A stretch of 64,000 nucleotides of DNA from VRUE01 sp963730315 (lineage in GTDB: Bacteria > Actinomycetota > Thermoleophilia > Solirubrobacterales > 70-9). Location of the stretch: contig CAVSRD010000019.1 in NCBI GenBank assembly GCA_963730315.1, positions 146,568-210,567 on the forward strand. The letters run 5' to 3'. Positions 27,788-35,829 of the stretch are shown in pieces (position 1 is the stretch's first letter; each line of letters opens with the position of its first letter). The notes below the pieces were generated by a model. The model saw only the letters and a list, made by a program, of their open reading frames with translations, ran no database searches and was not told the DNA's origin. The position numbers and the translations under genes are program-made.

Positions 27788-28415
27788 GGCAACAGCATCG
27801 CCCCCCAAGTCCACTTTGCCAACGGACAAGTTCGCGCTCGAATCTGTCCCCTCCGGTCGCCTGGTCGCCCAACTCGCCGGCCTGGGCCGCGATCGACCCG
27901 TGTACCGCCTGGGCCGGGCCGCGGTGCCCATACTCACCTGGACCGCCGAAGCGACCCTCTACCAGCTCGACCCGCGCTCAGTCCTGAAACGGCCCACCGC
28001 GCTGTACCTCTCCACCGACACCATCGCGAGCAACCTTGCCGCTGAGGAGGTCGCTAAGTCGTCCCATGCGGCTGCGGAGGTGCGCTCCCTGGACGCTGCC
28101 GTCGCGCGCGACCTTGCGGGGCAAAGCGAGGCTGCCCTCCGTGCCGCACGGCTCGGCCCCACGGATTACTCGGATCAGGACGCCGAGCGCATGGATCGCC
28201 GCGATGTCGCCAGGGGTCGGAGGCTCTGGGCGGCGATAGGCGCGTGGCCCTGGTGGACCCTCGCGCGGGAGGCAGGCAGCATCAAAGCGCTGGCCGGCAA
28301 GCTCCCCGAGCAGTGGTGGGAGTCTCCCGGAGTCATCGCCACCTATCGCGCGTGGGCGACGGGCTCACAGCGCCCGCTCCACGAACACGACCGGCGGGCG
28401 CGCGAAGCCGCCTAG
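27786..28415 (+). CDS. hypothetical protein divergent from XRE
   Basis: 209 aa from ATG 27786. No recognised domain. Middle segment PVYRLGRAAVPILTWTAEAT; many Ala-rich helices from 85 to 150; ends basic. TACTGT at 27772-27777 lies 8 nt before the ATG and would give a leaderless transcript. The position suggests an element-encoded accessory gene. Confidence 0.6.
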   Translation: MATASPPKSTLPTDKFALESVPSGRLVAQLAGLGRDRPVYRLGRAAVPILTWTAEATLYQLDPRSVLKRPTALYLSTDTIASNLAAEEVAKSSHAAAEVRSLDAAVARDLAGQSEAALRAARLGPTDYSDQDAERMDRRDVARGRRLWAAIGAWPWWTLAREAGSIKALAGKLPEQWWESPGVIATYRAWATGSQRPLHEHDRRAREAA

Positions 28416-28461
28416 TAGGGGCCGGCAATCCCGTCTCAGGCGGCTGGTCGGCCGTCCCCCA

Positions 28462-28632
28462 CTACTCCTCGATCTGCTGCATCTGGCCGAAGGTCTGTAG
28501 GTGACTGCTCGCCCACCCAAGGTGTTCCTCGACCTTCGGGTTCGGCTGGTCGCCAGCCATCTCCCGCACCGCAGCGTGCAGGCTTTCGATCGCCGACCCC
28601 AGCTCGCGCAGCCGGTCCTTAACTCTGTCCAT
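28462..28632 (-). CDS. 56-aa helical protein
   Basis: ATG 28632 behind GGAGAGGAGG. It begins MDRVKDRLRELGSAIESLHA and is almost wholly helical and acidic, ending MQQIEE. Good ribosome-binding site and single frame; not recognised. Confidence 0.5.
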   Translation of the reverse strand: MDRVKDRLRELGSAIESLHAAVREMAGDQPNPKVEEHLGWASSHLQTFGQMQQIEE

Positions 28633-28785
28633 GCCGCCTCCTCTCCTCGCGAGTCCGCCGCGATGCTAGCGTCCACGCGGCACTCCGCGGGCCGCCCTTG
28701 GGCCGCGACGCTACAACGCTCGGCGGGAGCCGGGAGGCTTGTTCGAGCAACTACTGAGGCGGGCGGCTGAGGCTTAGATATGCCG

Positions 28786-28834
28786 AGGCCGCCAACCCGG
28801 CGGCCTCGCGCCCCGCTGACGAAACAGCGGGGGG
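28786..28834. terminator. twin hairpins downstream of the NYN gene
   Basis: CGAGGCCGCC (28786-28795) pairs with GGCGGCCTCG (28801-28810), and CCCCGCTG (28813-28820) with CAGCGGGG (28827-28834). They lie 42 nt past the NYN stop in the minus direction. No U-run follows, so termination is likely but not certain. Confidence 0.45.
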
Positions 28835-28875
28835 GTTGAGCCAAATACTAGAGCAAGCGCCGGATATTTCAAGGC

Positions 28876-29532
28876 CTACCACGTGGGAGGCTTGACCAAG
28901 AGCCTGCCCTTGGGGGAGCGCAGTTCCGCTGGAAATTGGCAGCTTTTGACGTCGGAAGCACGCATCTGAATGAAGCGGGCATTTTGGGGGAGCGGATTAG
29001 GCGAAAGGGCTGCCGAGCGAGGCTTTCTAGGGTCCAGCACCGGGTTAATGATCGTGACCGGATAACCAAGATCGGCTCGAACGATCTTCACCGGCATTTT
29101 GAGATCGCCATCATTTGAAATCACCGCCGCCGACTCGAAGCGGCCCTCGTGCGCGTCCTTAAGGAGACGGGAAGCCAGGTTGACATCCGTTCCCTTCTCC
29201 TCGTAGGTATCCACAAGACCTTTCGGGGGCGGCGGAGGCGGTTGAAGCAAGTCCCCCTTCACTTCCTTGCCCACAAAGCGGCCCAAATAGATCTTGAGAT
29301 TGGGGATTGTCTTGAGTGCCCGGTGATAGATCCGCTGTCTGTTCTGCTTGTCGAGGTCGTCCGGGTCTTTCTTGACGTTCGCCGTGCAATAGGCGATTTC
29401 GCATATCTGGTCATTCGGCAAGAGCCGCGCACATAGAGCCGACAAGTCAAGCCATTTGCGACCGACCCTGCAACAGGCTCCGTAGTAGAGATTGAAGCCG
29501 TCGATGTAGACGATGGTGCGCACACACACCAT
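28876..29532 (-). CDS. NYN-domain (PIN-like) nuclease
   Basis: 218 aa from ATG 29532. NYN/LabA signature: IVYIDGFNLYYG with the first Asp, KGTDVNLASRLLKDA with the second, and SAAVISNDGDLKMPVKIV with the SNDGDL acid cluster. Predicted metal-dependent RNase. It is the gene next to the tRNA end of the element; such nucleases are frequent in phage-defence and mobile regions. 29543-29700 upstream has no gene I can support. Confidence 0.8.
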   Translation of the reverse strand: MVCVRTIVYIDGFNLYYGACCRVGRKWLDLSALCARLLPNDQICEIAYCTANVKKDPDDLDKQNRQRIYHRALKTIPNLKIYLGRFVGKEVKGDLLQPPPPPPKGLVDTYEEKGTDVNLASRLLKDAHEGRFESAAVISNDGDLKMPVKIVRADLGYPVTIINPVLDPRKPRSAALSPNPLPQNARFIQMRASDVKSCQFPAELRSPKGRLLVKPPTW

Positions 29533-29703
29533 ATTTGCGGAACTACTCGGGGCGCTTAGGCTTTGCGGCCCGCTTTAGCAGCGCATCCCAGGTCTTCCGC
29601 TTGACCAGACTGTCCTGCGCTTCGCCTGCGCCCTGTTGCCCTAGACGTTGCCCCGAGACGCCAACGCCGCCCCGGAGGACGGCGTATTTGGCTCTATAGC
29701 TAG

Positions 29704-29776
29704 CGCCCCCGCCAGGATTCGAACCTGGGACCCTCGGATTAGAAGTCCGACGCTCTGTCCACTGAGCTACGGGGGC
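29704..29776 (-). tRNA. tRNA-Arg (anticodon TCT)
   Basis: Perfect cloverleaf on the minus strand: acceptor GCCCCCG/CGGGGGC, D-arm GCTC/GAGC, anticodon stem TCGGA/TCCGA with loop CTTCTAA, T-arm CCAGG/CCTGG. Reads AGA codons. CCA is not encoded. Its 3' half is the right att copy of the integrated element. Confidence 0.95.
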
Positions 29777-29808
29777 GGGCTCCTCAAGGTTAAGGCTCCG
29801 GGCGTCCG

Positions 29809-31983
29809 TCAGCTCTTGCCAAGTTCGGCGCATTCGTTCGGGTCGAGCTTGCCCTTGACCTTGAAGACGTAGTCGGGCTCGGGGGTGATTTCCGGCTCAT
29901 CGATCACCAGTTCGAGCGCCGGGCTGGTCTTCAGCCAGGCGTAGATCGGATACCAGTAGGGCGCCTCGGGCGAGTCCTGGGTGTACTGGCTGACGATCAG
30001 GAAGTCGTAGTTGCCGGCGTTGACCCGGCGGCGGAACTGGCGGCAGCTGGTCGCCAGGCGGTAGGTCCCGTTCGGCCCCGGCACGCCGATGTACTGGACG
30101 TGGTTGTCGAGGTTGGCCCCGTAGAAGCCGTACTGGCCGAAGAAGATCTCGCCCGAGCCGGCGATGCCGATCCGGGCCCCGTGCCGGTTGCGGGCGAAAG
30201 TGTAGGCCTTGCGCGGCCCGCCTTCCTGGAGGAACGGGAGCACCCGCGTGTAGTGCTGGTCGTAGTACTGGACCTCCTGAGCACGGCCGAGCACCACCGC
30301 GAGCAGCACGACGACGCCGGCCACCGCCGCAACCGCGCCGCGGCCGATCATGCGCCTCGACCGCAACAGGGCCAGCCCGGCCGGCGTCCAGGCCAGGGCC
30401 AAGGTGAGGAACACGGTGCCGGCGAGGTAGTTCGGGAACCAGCGGGGCGTGCTCAGCACGGTGATCGCGTAGACCGCGGTGAGGAATAGCAGCGTCTGCC
30501 AGGCGCGCGAGTCGGGGGCGCGCAGCGGTCGGGCGATCGGCAGCAGGGTGAGCGCCAAAACCAGCCCCGGCATCAGGTAGCGGGTGTTGGTGAAGAAGCC
30601 GGTCGGGGAGCCCTCCTGGCCGGCCGCGGTGAGCGGCGTGAAGACGTAGACGACCGCGGTGAGCAGCGCCGCGGCGGCGAGCACCCGCAGGATCCGGTTG
30701 CGGGAGCGCACCGCGATGAACACGGCGACGGCGACGGCGACGATCAGGATCAGCGGCCAGAGCGGCCCGAAGGCGTCGTCGAGCCGCGGGAAGAACCAGC
30801 GTCGGTAGATCGTCGGGTCGGTCAGGTAGTGCGAGACGGCGAAGCGCGGGCGCGGGTCGAGCGGCATCTGGTGGGGCGTCGGGAGGTGCAGCGGGCCCCA
30901 GCCGATCTGCGGGATCGGGTTGCCCCCGGTCTTGATCGCCGCCCGCACGTACCAGTAGCCGCCGACCACGAAGGCCGAGAGGCCGAGCACCCAGGCGGTG
31001 GTGAGGCGGCGCCCGCGGCCGCTGAAGACGACGACGCCGACGGCGATCGCGACGACGGGGATCAGGAAGGTGAGCTTCACCGATGCGGCGAGACCGGCGG
31101 CGACCCCGGCGATCGCCAGCGGTCCGCGGTCGAGCAGCGGCGCGTCGCGCTCCGGCGCGTCCTGCACGGCGCCGGCGGCCGGCGCGCGGCGCTGGTGGCC
31201 GTTGATCAAGAAGGCCGCGAAGGCGATCAGGAAGGCGAGCCCCATGATGTCGTTGCGCCCCTCGCCGGGCTGGGTTTCGATCATCACGCCCGAGTCGAGC
31301 ACGATCGCCGCGGCGACCAGGCTCGCCGGGCCGACCTTGTAGGGGCGGCCGACGCACCAGGCGGCGAGCAGCGCGATCGCGAGCCAGATCAGGTTGATCA
31401 GCGGTGACAGCCAGTCGGTCTTGAAGATGACGATCGCGCTGCCGTGGATCAGCTCCGAGCTTTGCGGGTAGAACCAGGCGGCGAGCCGCAGCGGATCGGT
31501 GAGGTGCAGGTGCACGGTCGAGTGTTCCTGCGCGAACCGGGCCGCGAATGGCATGTGGTACCAGGTCGTGTCCCCGCCGAACATGCCGAAGTCGAGGTCG
31601 AGCTGCGATGGGAAGGTCCACTCCGCGACCGTGAAGGAGGCGACGCCGAGCGCGATCAGCAGGGCGATCGTCTGCACCCGCGGCGCCGCCACTTCCCGCC
31701 CGTCGCGACCGGCCATCTTCCAACCGAGCAGCGCCGCCAGCAGGCCGATGCCGATGCAGAAGACGATCATCCAGCCGACTGTGAGGATGCTGAGCGAGCC
31801 GAGCAGCTCGAGCGATACGAGCAGCAGGGCGACGGCGATTGTCGCGTCGGCGAGGCGGCCGAGGGCGCCCGAAAACTCGGGCGCGATCCAACGCCGCAGC
31901 CAGTAGCCGCCGAGGCCGACCGCCGAGACGATGCCGATCACGGCGAAGCAGCCGCCGATGTAGGAGCCGAGCGAGGGGGTCAC
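29809..31983 (-). CDS. polytopic membrane protein, GT-C glycosyltransferase-like
   Basis: 724 aa from GTG 31983. A dozen or more hydrophobic segments run from residue 5 to about 560, with a first large loop containing LDFGMFGGDTTWYHMPFAAR, the acidic loop typical of GT-C enzymes. A soluble C-terminal domain of about 150 aa follows. No family name can be assigned with certainty; a lipid-linked sugar transferase of the cell envelope is likely. First chromosomal gene right of the element. Confidence 0.55.
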   Translation of the reverse strand: MTPSLGSYIGGCFAVIGIVSAVGLGGYWLRRWIAPEFSGALGRLADATIAVALLLVSLELLGSLSILTVGWMIVFCIGIGLLAALLGWKMAGRDGREVAAPRVQTIALLIALGVASFTVAEWTFPSQLDLDFGMFGGDTTWYHMPFAARFAQEHSTVHLHLTDPLRLAAWFYPQSSELIHGSAIVIFKTDWLSPLINLIWLAIALLAAWCVGRPYKVGPASLVAAAIVLDSGVMIETQPGEGRNDIMGLAFLIAFAAFLINGHQRRAPAAGAVQDAPERDAPLLDRGPLAIAGVAAGLAASVKLTFLIPVVAIAVGVVVFSGRGRRLTTAWVLGLSAFVVGGYWYVRAAIKTGGNPIPQIGWGPLHLPTPHQMPLDPRPRFAVSHYLTDPTIYRRWFFPRLDDAFGPLWPLILIVAVAVAVFIAVRSRNRILRVLAAAALLTAVVYVFTPLTAAGQEGSPTGFFTNTRYLMPGLVLALTLLPIARPLRAPDSRAWQTLLFLTAVYAITVLSTPRWFPNYLAGTVFLTLALAWTPAGLALLRSRRMIGRGAVAAVAGVVVLLAVVLGRAQEVQYYDQHYTRVLPFLQEGGPRKAYTFARNRHGARIGIAGSGEIFFGQYGFYGANLDNHVQYIGVPGPNGTYRLATSCRQFRRRVNAGNYDFLIVSQYTQDSPEAPYWYPIYAWLKTSPALELVIDEPEITPEPDYVFKVKGKLDPNECAELGKS

Positions 31984-32022
31984 CGGCGCGGGATGCTATT
32001 CGGCGCGCCGGGCGGGCGAGGG

Positions 32023-32700
32023 CTAGGAGGCGGCGGCCGGGATGCGGCAGGAGACGCCAGTTCCGGAAAGCCCGCAGTAGCCGTTCGGCACCTTGTGCAG
32101 GTATTGCTGGTGGTGGTCCTCGGCGTGGTAGAAGGGGCCGGCCGGCTCGACCTCGGTGGTGATCTGCCCGTGGCCGGTGGCGCGAAGCGCCTCGTCGTAG
32201 GCGCGCAGGGCCATCTCCGCGGCCGCCTGCTGGGCGTCGTTCGTGAAGTAGACGCCGGAGCGGTACTGGGTGCCGACGTCGTTGCCCTGGCGCATCCCCT
32301 GGGTCGGGTCGTGCTCCTCGAAGAACACCTTGAGCAGGTCGGCGTAGGAGATCCGCTTCGGGTCGAAGGCGACCAGCACCGCCTCGGTGTGCCCGGTCCT
32401 GCCCGTGCAGACCTCCTCGTAGGTCGGATTGGGCGTGGTCCCGTTCATGTAGCCAACCGCGGTCGTGCAGACGCCGCCCAGCCCCCAGAACAGCTGCTCC
32501 GCGCCCCAGAAGCAGCCGAGCGCGAAGTAGGCCGTCTCGATCCCCTCCGGGAAGGGCGGCTTCAGCGGCGTGCCGAGCACCGCGTGGCGCTCTGGCACCT
32601 CGAAGGCCGGCTCGCTGCGACCGGGCAGCGTCTCCTCCGGCGCCGGCGTACGCGTCTTCGGCGCGTTGAGCATCGAGACCAGCCTGTCGAGTCGGCTCAT
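32023..32700 (-). CDS. msrA: peptide methionine-S-sulfoxide reductase
   Basis: 225 aa. The active-site motif is YFALGCFWGAEQLFW; TAVGYMNGTTPNPTYEEVCTG and YHAEDHHQQYL are also canonical. The resolving Cys lies near the C-terminus (YCGLSGTGVSC). An N-terminal extension of about 50 aa precedes the core. Reduces S-methionine sulfoxide in proteins using thioredoxin. Confidence 0.95.
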   Translation of the reverse strand: MSRLDRLVSMLNAPKTRTPAPEETLPGRSEPAFEVPERHAVLGTPLKPPFPEGIETAYFALGCFWGAEQLFWGLGGVCTTAVGYMNGTTPNPTYEEVCTGRTGHTEAVLVAFDPKRISYADLLKVFFEEHDPTQGMRQGNDVGTQYRSGVYFTNDAQQAAAEMALRAYDEALRATGHGQITTEVEPAGPFYHAEDHHQQYLHKVPNGYCGLSGTGVSCRIPAAAS

Positions 32701-32761
32701 GCACCGATCACGTTACAGGGGGGCGCCAGGCGGCTGGACCGGGTTGAGCTCCCCGCCGCGA

Positions 32762-33851
32762 TCACCGGGGCGCAGAGCGGGCCCGGAGCCGGTCCCTCTC
32801 GGGCGAGTTCCGGCTCAGCGCGGCGGCGCGGCCGAACTCCGCCCGCGCCTCGCGCTCTCGCCCGAGCCGCTCGAGCAGCTCACCGCGCGCCGCCGGAAGC
32901 AGGTGGTAGCCGCGCAGCGCCGGCTCGTCCTCGAGCTCGTCGAGCAGCTCCAGACCGGCCGCCGGGCCGAACGCCATCCCCACCGCAACGGCCCGGTTCA
33001 GCCTCACGACCGGCGACCCCGTCACCGCGGCGAGCCCGTCGTAGAGGGCGGCAATCCGCTCCCAGTCCGTCTGCTCGGGGGTGCGCGCCCGAGCGTGGCA
33101 GGCGGCAATCGCCGCCTGCAGGGCGTAGGGACCGAGCGGGCGGCCGAGCGCCTCGGCCCGCTCCAGCGCCCTCAGCCCGTGACCGATGAGGACGAAGTCC
33201 CAGCGCGAGCGGTCCTGCTCGAGCAACGGGATCGCCTCGCCGCCCGGCCCGGTCCGCGCCGGGAAGCGTGAGGCCTGCAGCTCCATCAGCGCGACCAGGC
33301 CCAGGACCTCCGGCTCCTCCGGGGCCAGCCCGGCGAGGACGCGGCCGAGCCGCATCGCCTCCTGGCAGAGGTCGGCGCGGATCCACTGCTCGCCGCCGCT
33401 CGCGGCGTAGCCCTCGTTGAAGATCGCGTAGATCACCTCCAGGACCGAGGAGAGGCGCTGTGCGCGCTCGGCGGCGCCGGGCACCTCGATCGGCACTTTG
33501 GCCTCGGCCAGCGTCCGCTTCGCCCGCACGATCCGCGGCGGCAAGGTCGCGCTCGGAGAAGCGCGCCCGCAACTCGGCCTCGCGCCCGATTTCCTCCTGC
33601 TTGCGCGCCGCCATCCGCTCGCGCCGCAGCTGGTCGATCGCGCGGTTCCTCGCGGTCGCCATCAACCACGCGCCGGGGTTGTCGGGCACGCCGCTCGCGG
33701 GCCACCGCTCCAGCGCGACGACGAGCGCGTCTTGGGCCAGGTCCTCGGCGAGGCCGACGTCGCCGACCACCCGCGCCAGCCCGGCGATCAGCCGGGCCGA
33801 CTCGATCCTCCAGACCGCATCGACAGCGCGGCGGGCGTCCTCGGCAGCCAT
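32762..33851 (-). pseudogene. SigJ/ECF42-type sigma factor lacking region 4
   Basis: ATG 33851. Region 2 is intact (VGLAEDLAQDALVVALERWP, NPGAWLMATARNRAIDQLRR). After ELRARFSERDLA the frame jumps straight to RIVRAKRTLAEAK. About 50 residues, including the region 4 helix-turn-helix normally before this motif, are absent and the frame changes. The long C-terminal TPR-like domain (LSSVLEVIYAIFNEGY to RNSPERDRLR) is complete. ECF42 factors pair with DGPF proteins, and one follows upstream at 33890-34318. Confidence 0.75.
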
Positions 33852-33889
33852 CGTCCCGGCAACCTACGCCCGCCGCGCCTCCGGGGCCG

Positions 33890-34318
33890 CTACTGGTTGC
33901 CCTCCATCTCGTCGCGGAGGCGCCGCTCGCGCTCGCGCAGCTCCGGGGTGAACTCCTCGCCGAAGTCTTCCTCCTCGAAGACCTGGCGGATCTCGATCTC
34001 CCCCGGTTCGTCGTGCGGGTTGGGGCAGCGCTTGATCCACTCGACCGCCTCGTCGAGGGAGCGGACCTCCATCAGCCAGTAGCCGGCGATCAGCTCCTTG
34101 GTCTCGGCGAAGGGGCCGTCGATCACGGACCGCTCTCCGTCCCCGCCGAAGCTGACCCGGACGCCCCGCGACGACGGGTGCAGCCCCTCGCCCGCCAGCA
34201 TCACGCCGGCCTTGACCATTTCCTCGTTGAACTCGCCCATCGCGGCGAGCAGCTCCTCGCTCGGCATCGCGCCGGCCTCGGAGTTCTTGCTTGCCTTGAC
34301 TATCGCCATCACTCGCAT
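33890..34318 (-). CDS. DGPF (YCII-related) protein
   Basis: 142 aa from ATG 34318. The family motif is DGPFAETKELIAGYWLMEV, then SLDEAVEWIKRCP. These YCII-like proteins are the constant partners of ECF42 sigma factors. It lies 38 nt from the defective sigma gene, in the same direction. Biochemical role not established. Confidence 0.85.
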   Translation of the reverse strand: MRVMAIVKASKNSEAGAMPSEELLAAMGEFNEEMVKAGVMLAGEGLHPSSRGVRVSFGGDGERSVIDGPFAETKELIAGYWLMEVRSLDEAVEWIKRCPNPHDEPGEIEIRQVFEEEDFGEEFTPELRERERRLRDEMEGNQ

Positions 34319-34371
34319 CTCGGTTCCTTTCGCCTGTCTCGTGGGGTCCGCGGGCGGCCCTCTCTCCCCTT

Positions 34372-34593
34372 CTACCCCTGCGACGAACGAGGCCCGCCGG
34401 AATCGACACGGCCCGCCGGGCCCGCCTCGCGGCGTTCGAAACCCGCGCAGGAGACGACCGGGACGCGCGGGTAGCGCAGGTAGGCGGGATCGTCGCCGGA
34501 GCGCCGGCAGAGGCTGAAGACCGAGCCGCGGGTGTTGGGGACCAGGCGCTGCTGCGCGCAGCGGTCGCAGAGCCCGTTGCCGGTACCGGTCAC
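34372..34593 (-). CDS. small zinc-finger-like protein
   Basis: 73 aa from GTG 34593. It contains CDRCAQQRLVPNTRGSVFSL and then VVSCAGFER, three or four Cys in a CxxC...C...C layout. Similar small proteins are widespread in related genomes; function unknown. Confidence 0.55.
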   Translation of the reverse strand: MTGTGNGLCDRCAQQRLVPNTRGSVFSLCRRSGDDPAYLRYPRVPVVSCAGFERREAGPAGRVDSGGPRSSQG

Positions 34594-34629
34594 GACGCGA
34601 AGCTATCGCGCCGCGGCCGCTGCGGATAA

Positions 34630-34923
34630 CGTCTCGCAATCGGCTGCCTCGCCCTCCTCCTCGCGCTGATCTCGCCGCGCCTGGCGCTGTTCGTCCTCTG
34701 GCTGCTCAGCGACCTGCTCAGCCGCGCCTTCGAGAGCTGGGTCGTCCCCTTCCTCGGCTTCTTCCTGCTGCCCTGGACGACGCTCGCCTACGCCGGGATG
34801 TGGGCGTCCTCGGAAGGGGTAAAGGGCTTCGAGTGGTTCATCGTCGCCCTCGCCTTCCTGATCGACCTCGGCGCCTTCGCCGGGGGCCGCAGGCGGCGAC
34901 GGGGATACGGCGCCGGCCGGTAG
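34630..34923 (+). CDS. small membrane protein without a canonical start
   Basis: Frame open from 34630 after TAA 34627-34629 to TAG 34921. It reads IGCLALLLALISPRLALFVL, then WVVPFLGFFLLPWTTLAYAG and EWFIVALAFLIDLGAFAGG: three TM helices. This is a common actinobacterial small membrane protein, but no ATG, GTG or TTG lies before the first helix. An indel in the start region is likely. Confidence 0.5.
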   Translation, partial: RLAIGCLALLLALISPRLALFVLWLLSDLLSRAFESWVVPFLGFFLLPWTTLAYAGMWASSEGVKGFEWFIVALAFLIDLGAFAGGRRRRRGYGAGR

Positions 34924-34937
34924 GGGCCGGCCGCCTC

Positions 34938-35219
34938 CTATCGGCCGTCGAGCGGGTAGGCGAAGTGGACGTGGGCCTTCGAGAGGACGATGAAGTCGTG
35001 GTGCTCCACCTCGCCGCCGCCCCGCGGGCCGATCTCGACGTCGACCAGGGGCAGGAACGCGACGTCGGCCCGGTTGATCGCATCGGAGAAGCGGCTCTGG
35101 TAGCCCTCGGGCGGCAGCGTCACGTCGCCGACGACGACGTGATTGTCGGTTTCGAACAAGATCCGTTCCCGAGGGTGGCCACCACTCGATTCGGCCTCCA
35201 CCGGGCGCCTATCGGCCAC
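34938..35219 (-). CDS. DUF6812-like protein
   Basis: 93 aa from GTG 35219. It contains RILFETDNHVVVGDVTLPPE and INRADVAFLPLVDVEI, a small beta-rich domain seen in actinobacterial proteins of unknown function. Convergent with the membrane protein at 34630. Confidence 0.55.
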   Translation of the reverse strand: MADRRPVEAESSGGHPRERILFETDNHVVVGDVTLPPEGYQSRFSDAINRADVAFLPLVDVEIGPRGGGEVEHHDFIVLSKAHVHFAYPLDGR

Positions 35220-35276
35220 TTGCAGCCGTTTCGCGACCGAACAACCGTCCAGCGACCCCCGGTGGGACGCCGGCGC

Positions 35277-35786
35277 TCAGGTCGGGCGCCAGGGATCGCG
35301 CCGCGGCAGCCAGCGCGGCACGGCGCGCTTGTAGGCGCGGTATTCCTTGCCGAAGCGGCGTTCCAGCCCAGGCTCCTCGACGAACACGAAGTAGGCGAAG
35401 TTGACGACCAGGAACAGCGCCCCCCAGCCGAGGGTCCAAGGCGACCCGAAGAAGACCGCCTCGCCCGTCAGCAGGGTCGCCACGGCGCCGATCATCGGGT
35501 TGCGCACGTGGCGGTAGGGGCCCTCGACGACCAGATGCGAGGTCGGGTCCCAGCTCGCCAGCGTCCCCCTGCCGATCCGGCTGAACAGGCGCACGGTCCA
35601 CAGCCAGATCGAGAAGCCGGCGACGATCAGGGCCAGCCCGAGCAGCGCGACGAGCACGGCGGCCGCACCGCCCAGCCGCCAGCCGATCTCGGGACCTTCG
35701 ACGAGCAGCAGGATCAGAATCGGCACGACAATCGTCACATTGCCCGGCAGCAGCGCGATTGCCCGAGCCTGCCGCCAGCCGCTCAT
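35277..35786 (-). CDS. isoprenylcysteine carboxyl methyltransferase-like membrane protein
   Basis: 169 aa from ATG 35786. Four TM helices and the family signature HLVVEGPYRHVRNPMIGAV, then EEPGLERRFGKEYRAYKRAV. ICMT/NnrU-like enzymes methylate lipids or isoprenoids using AdoMet. It follows hpnH by 43 nt in the same direction, so a link to hopanoid or isoprenoid metabolism is possible. Confidence 0.75.
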   Translation of the reverse strand: MSGWRQARAIALLPGNVTIVVPILILLLVEGPEIGWRLGGAAAVLVALLGLALIVAGFSIWLWTVRLFSRIGRGTLASWDPTSHLVVEGPYRHVRNPMIGAVATLLTGEAVFFGSPWTLGWGALFLVVNFAYFVFVEEPGLERRFGKEYRAYKRAVPRWLPRRDPWRPT

Positions 35787-35829
35787 CGACCCAGTCTCGC
35801 GCCCTGCACGGCCGGGCGCAACGGGCAGA

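Larger units (their letters stand above)
5035..29749. mobile_element. tRNA-Arg-associated integrated element (about 24.7 kb)
   Basis: Bounded by 44-nt direct repeats: 5035-5078 and 29706-29749. The right copy lies inside an intact tRNA-Arg(TCT); the left copy is only its 3' half, the classic footprint of tyrosine-integrase insertion into a tRNA 3' end. An integrase gene begins 48 nt inside the left repeat. The interior holds restriction-modification, phage-like replication, HNH, excisionase-like and XRE genes, while both flanks are housekeeping genes. No conjugation or virion structural genes are visible, so it may be a satellite or a replicating integrative element rather than a complete prophage. 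Confidence 0.6.

Noticed and set aside
29543..29833. ORF on the minus strand reading through the tRNA-Arg
   Set aside because: Most of it is the translated tRNA (a common false ORF); the tail after it has no start or recognised domain.
29897..32704. Very long (935 codon) minus-strand frame over the membrane protein and msrA
   Set aside because: Composition is Arg/Ala-rich noise and it is antiparallel-codon shadow of two clear genes.
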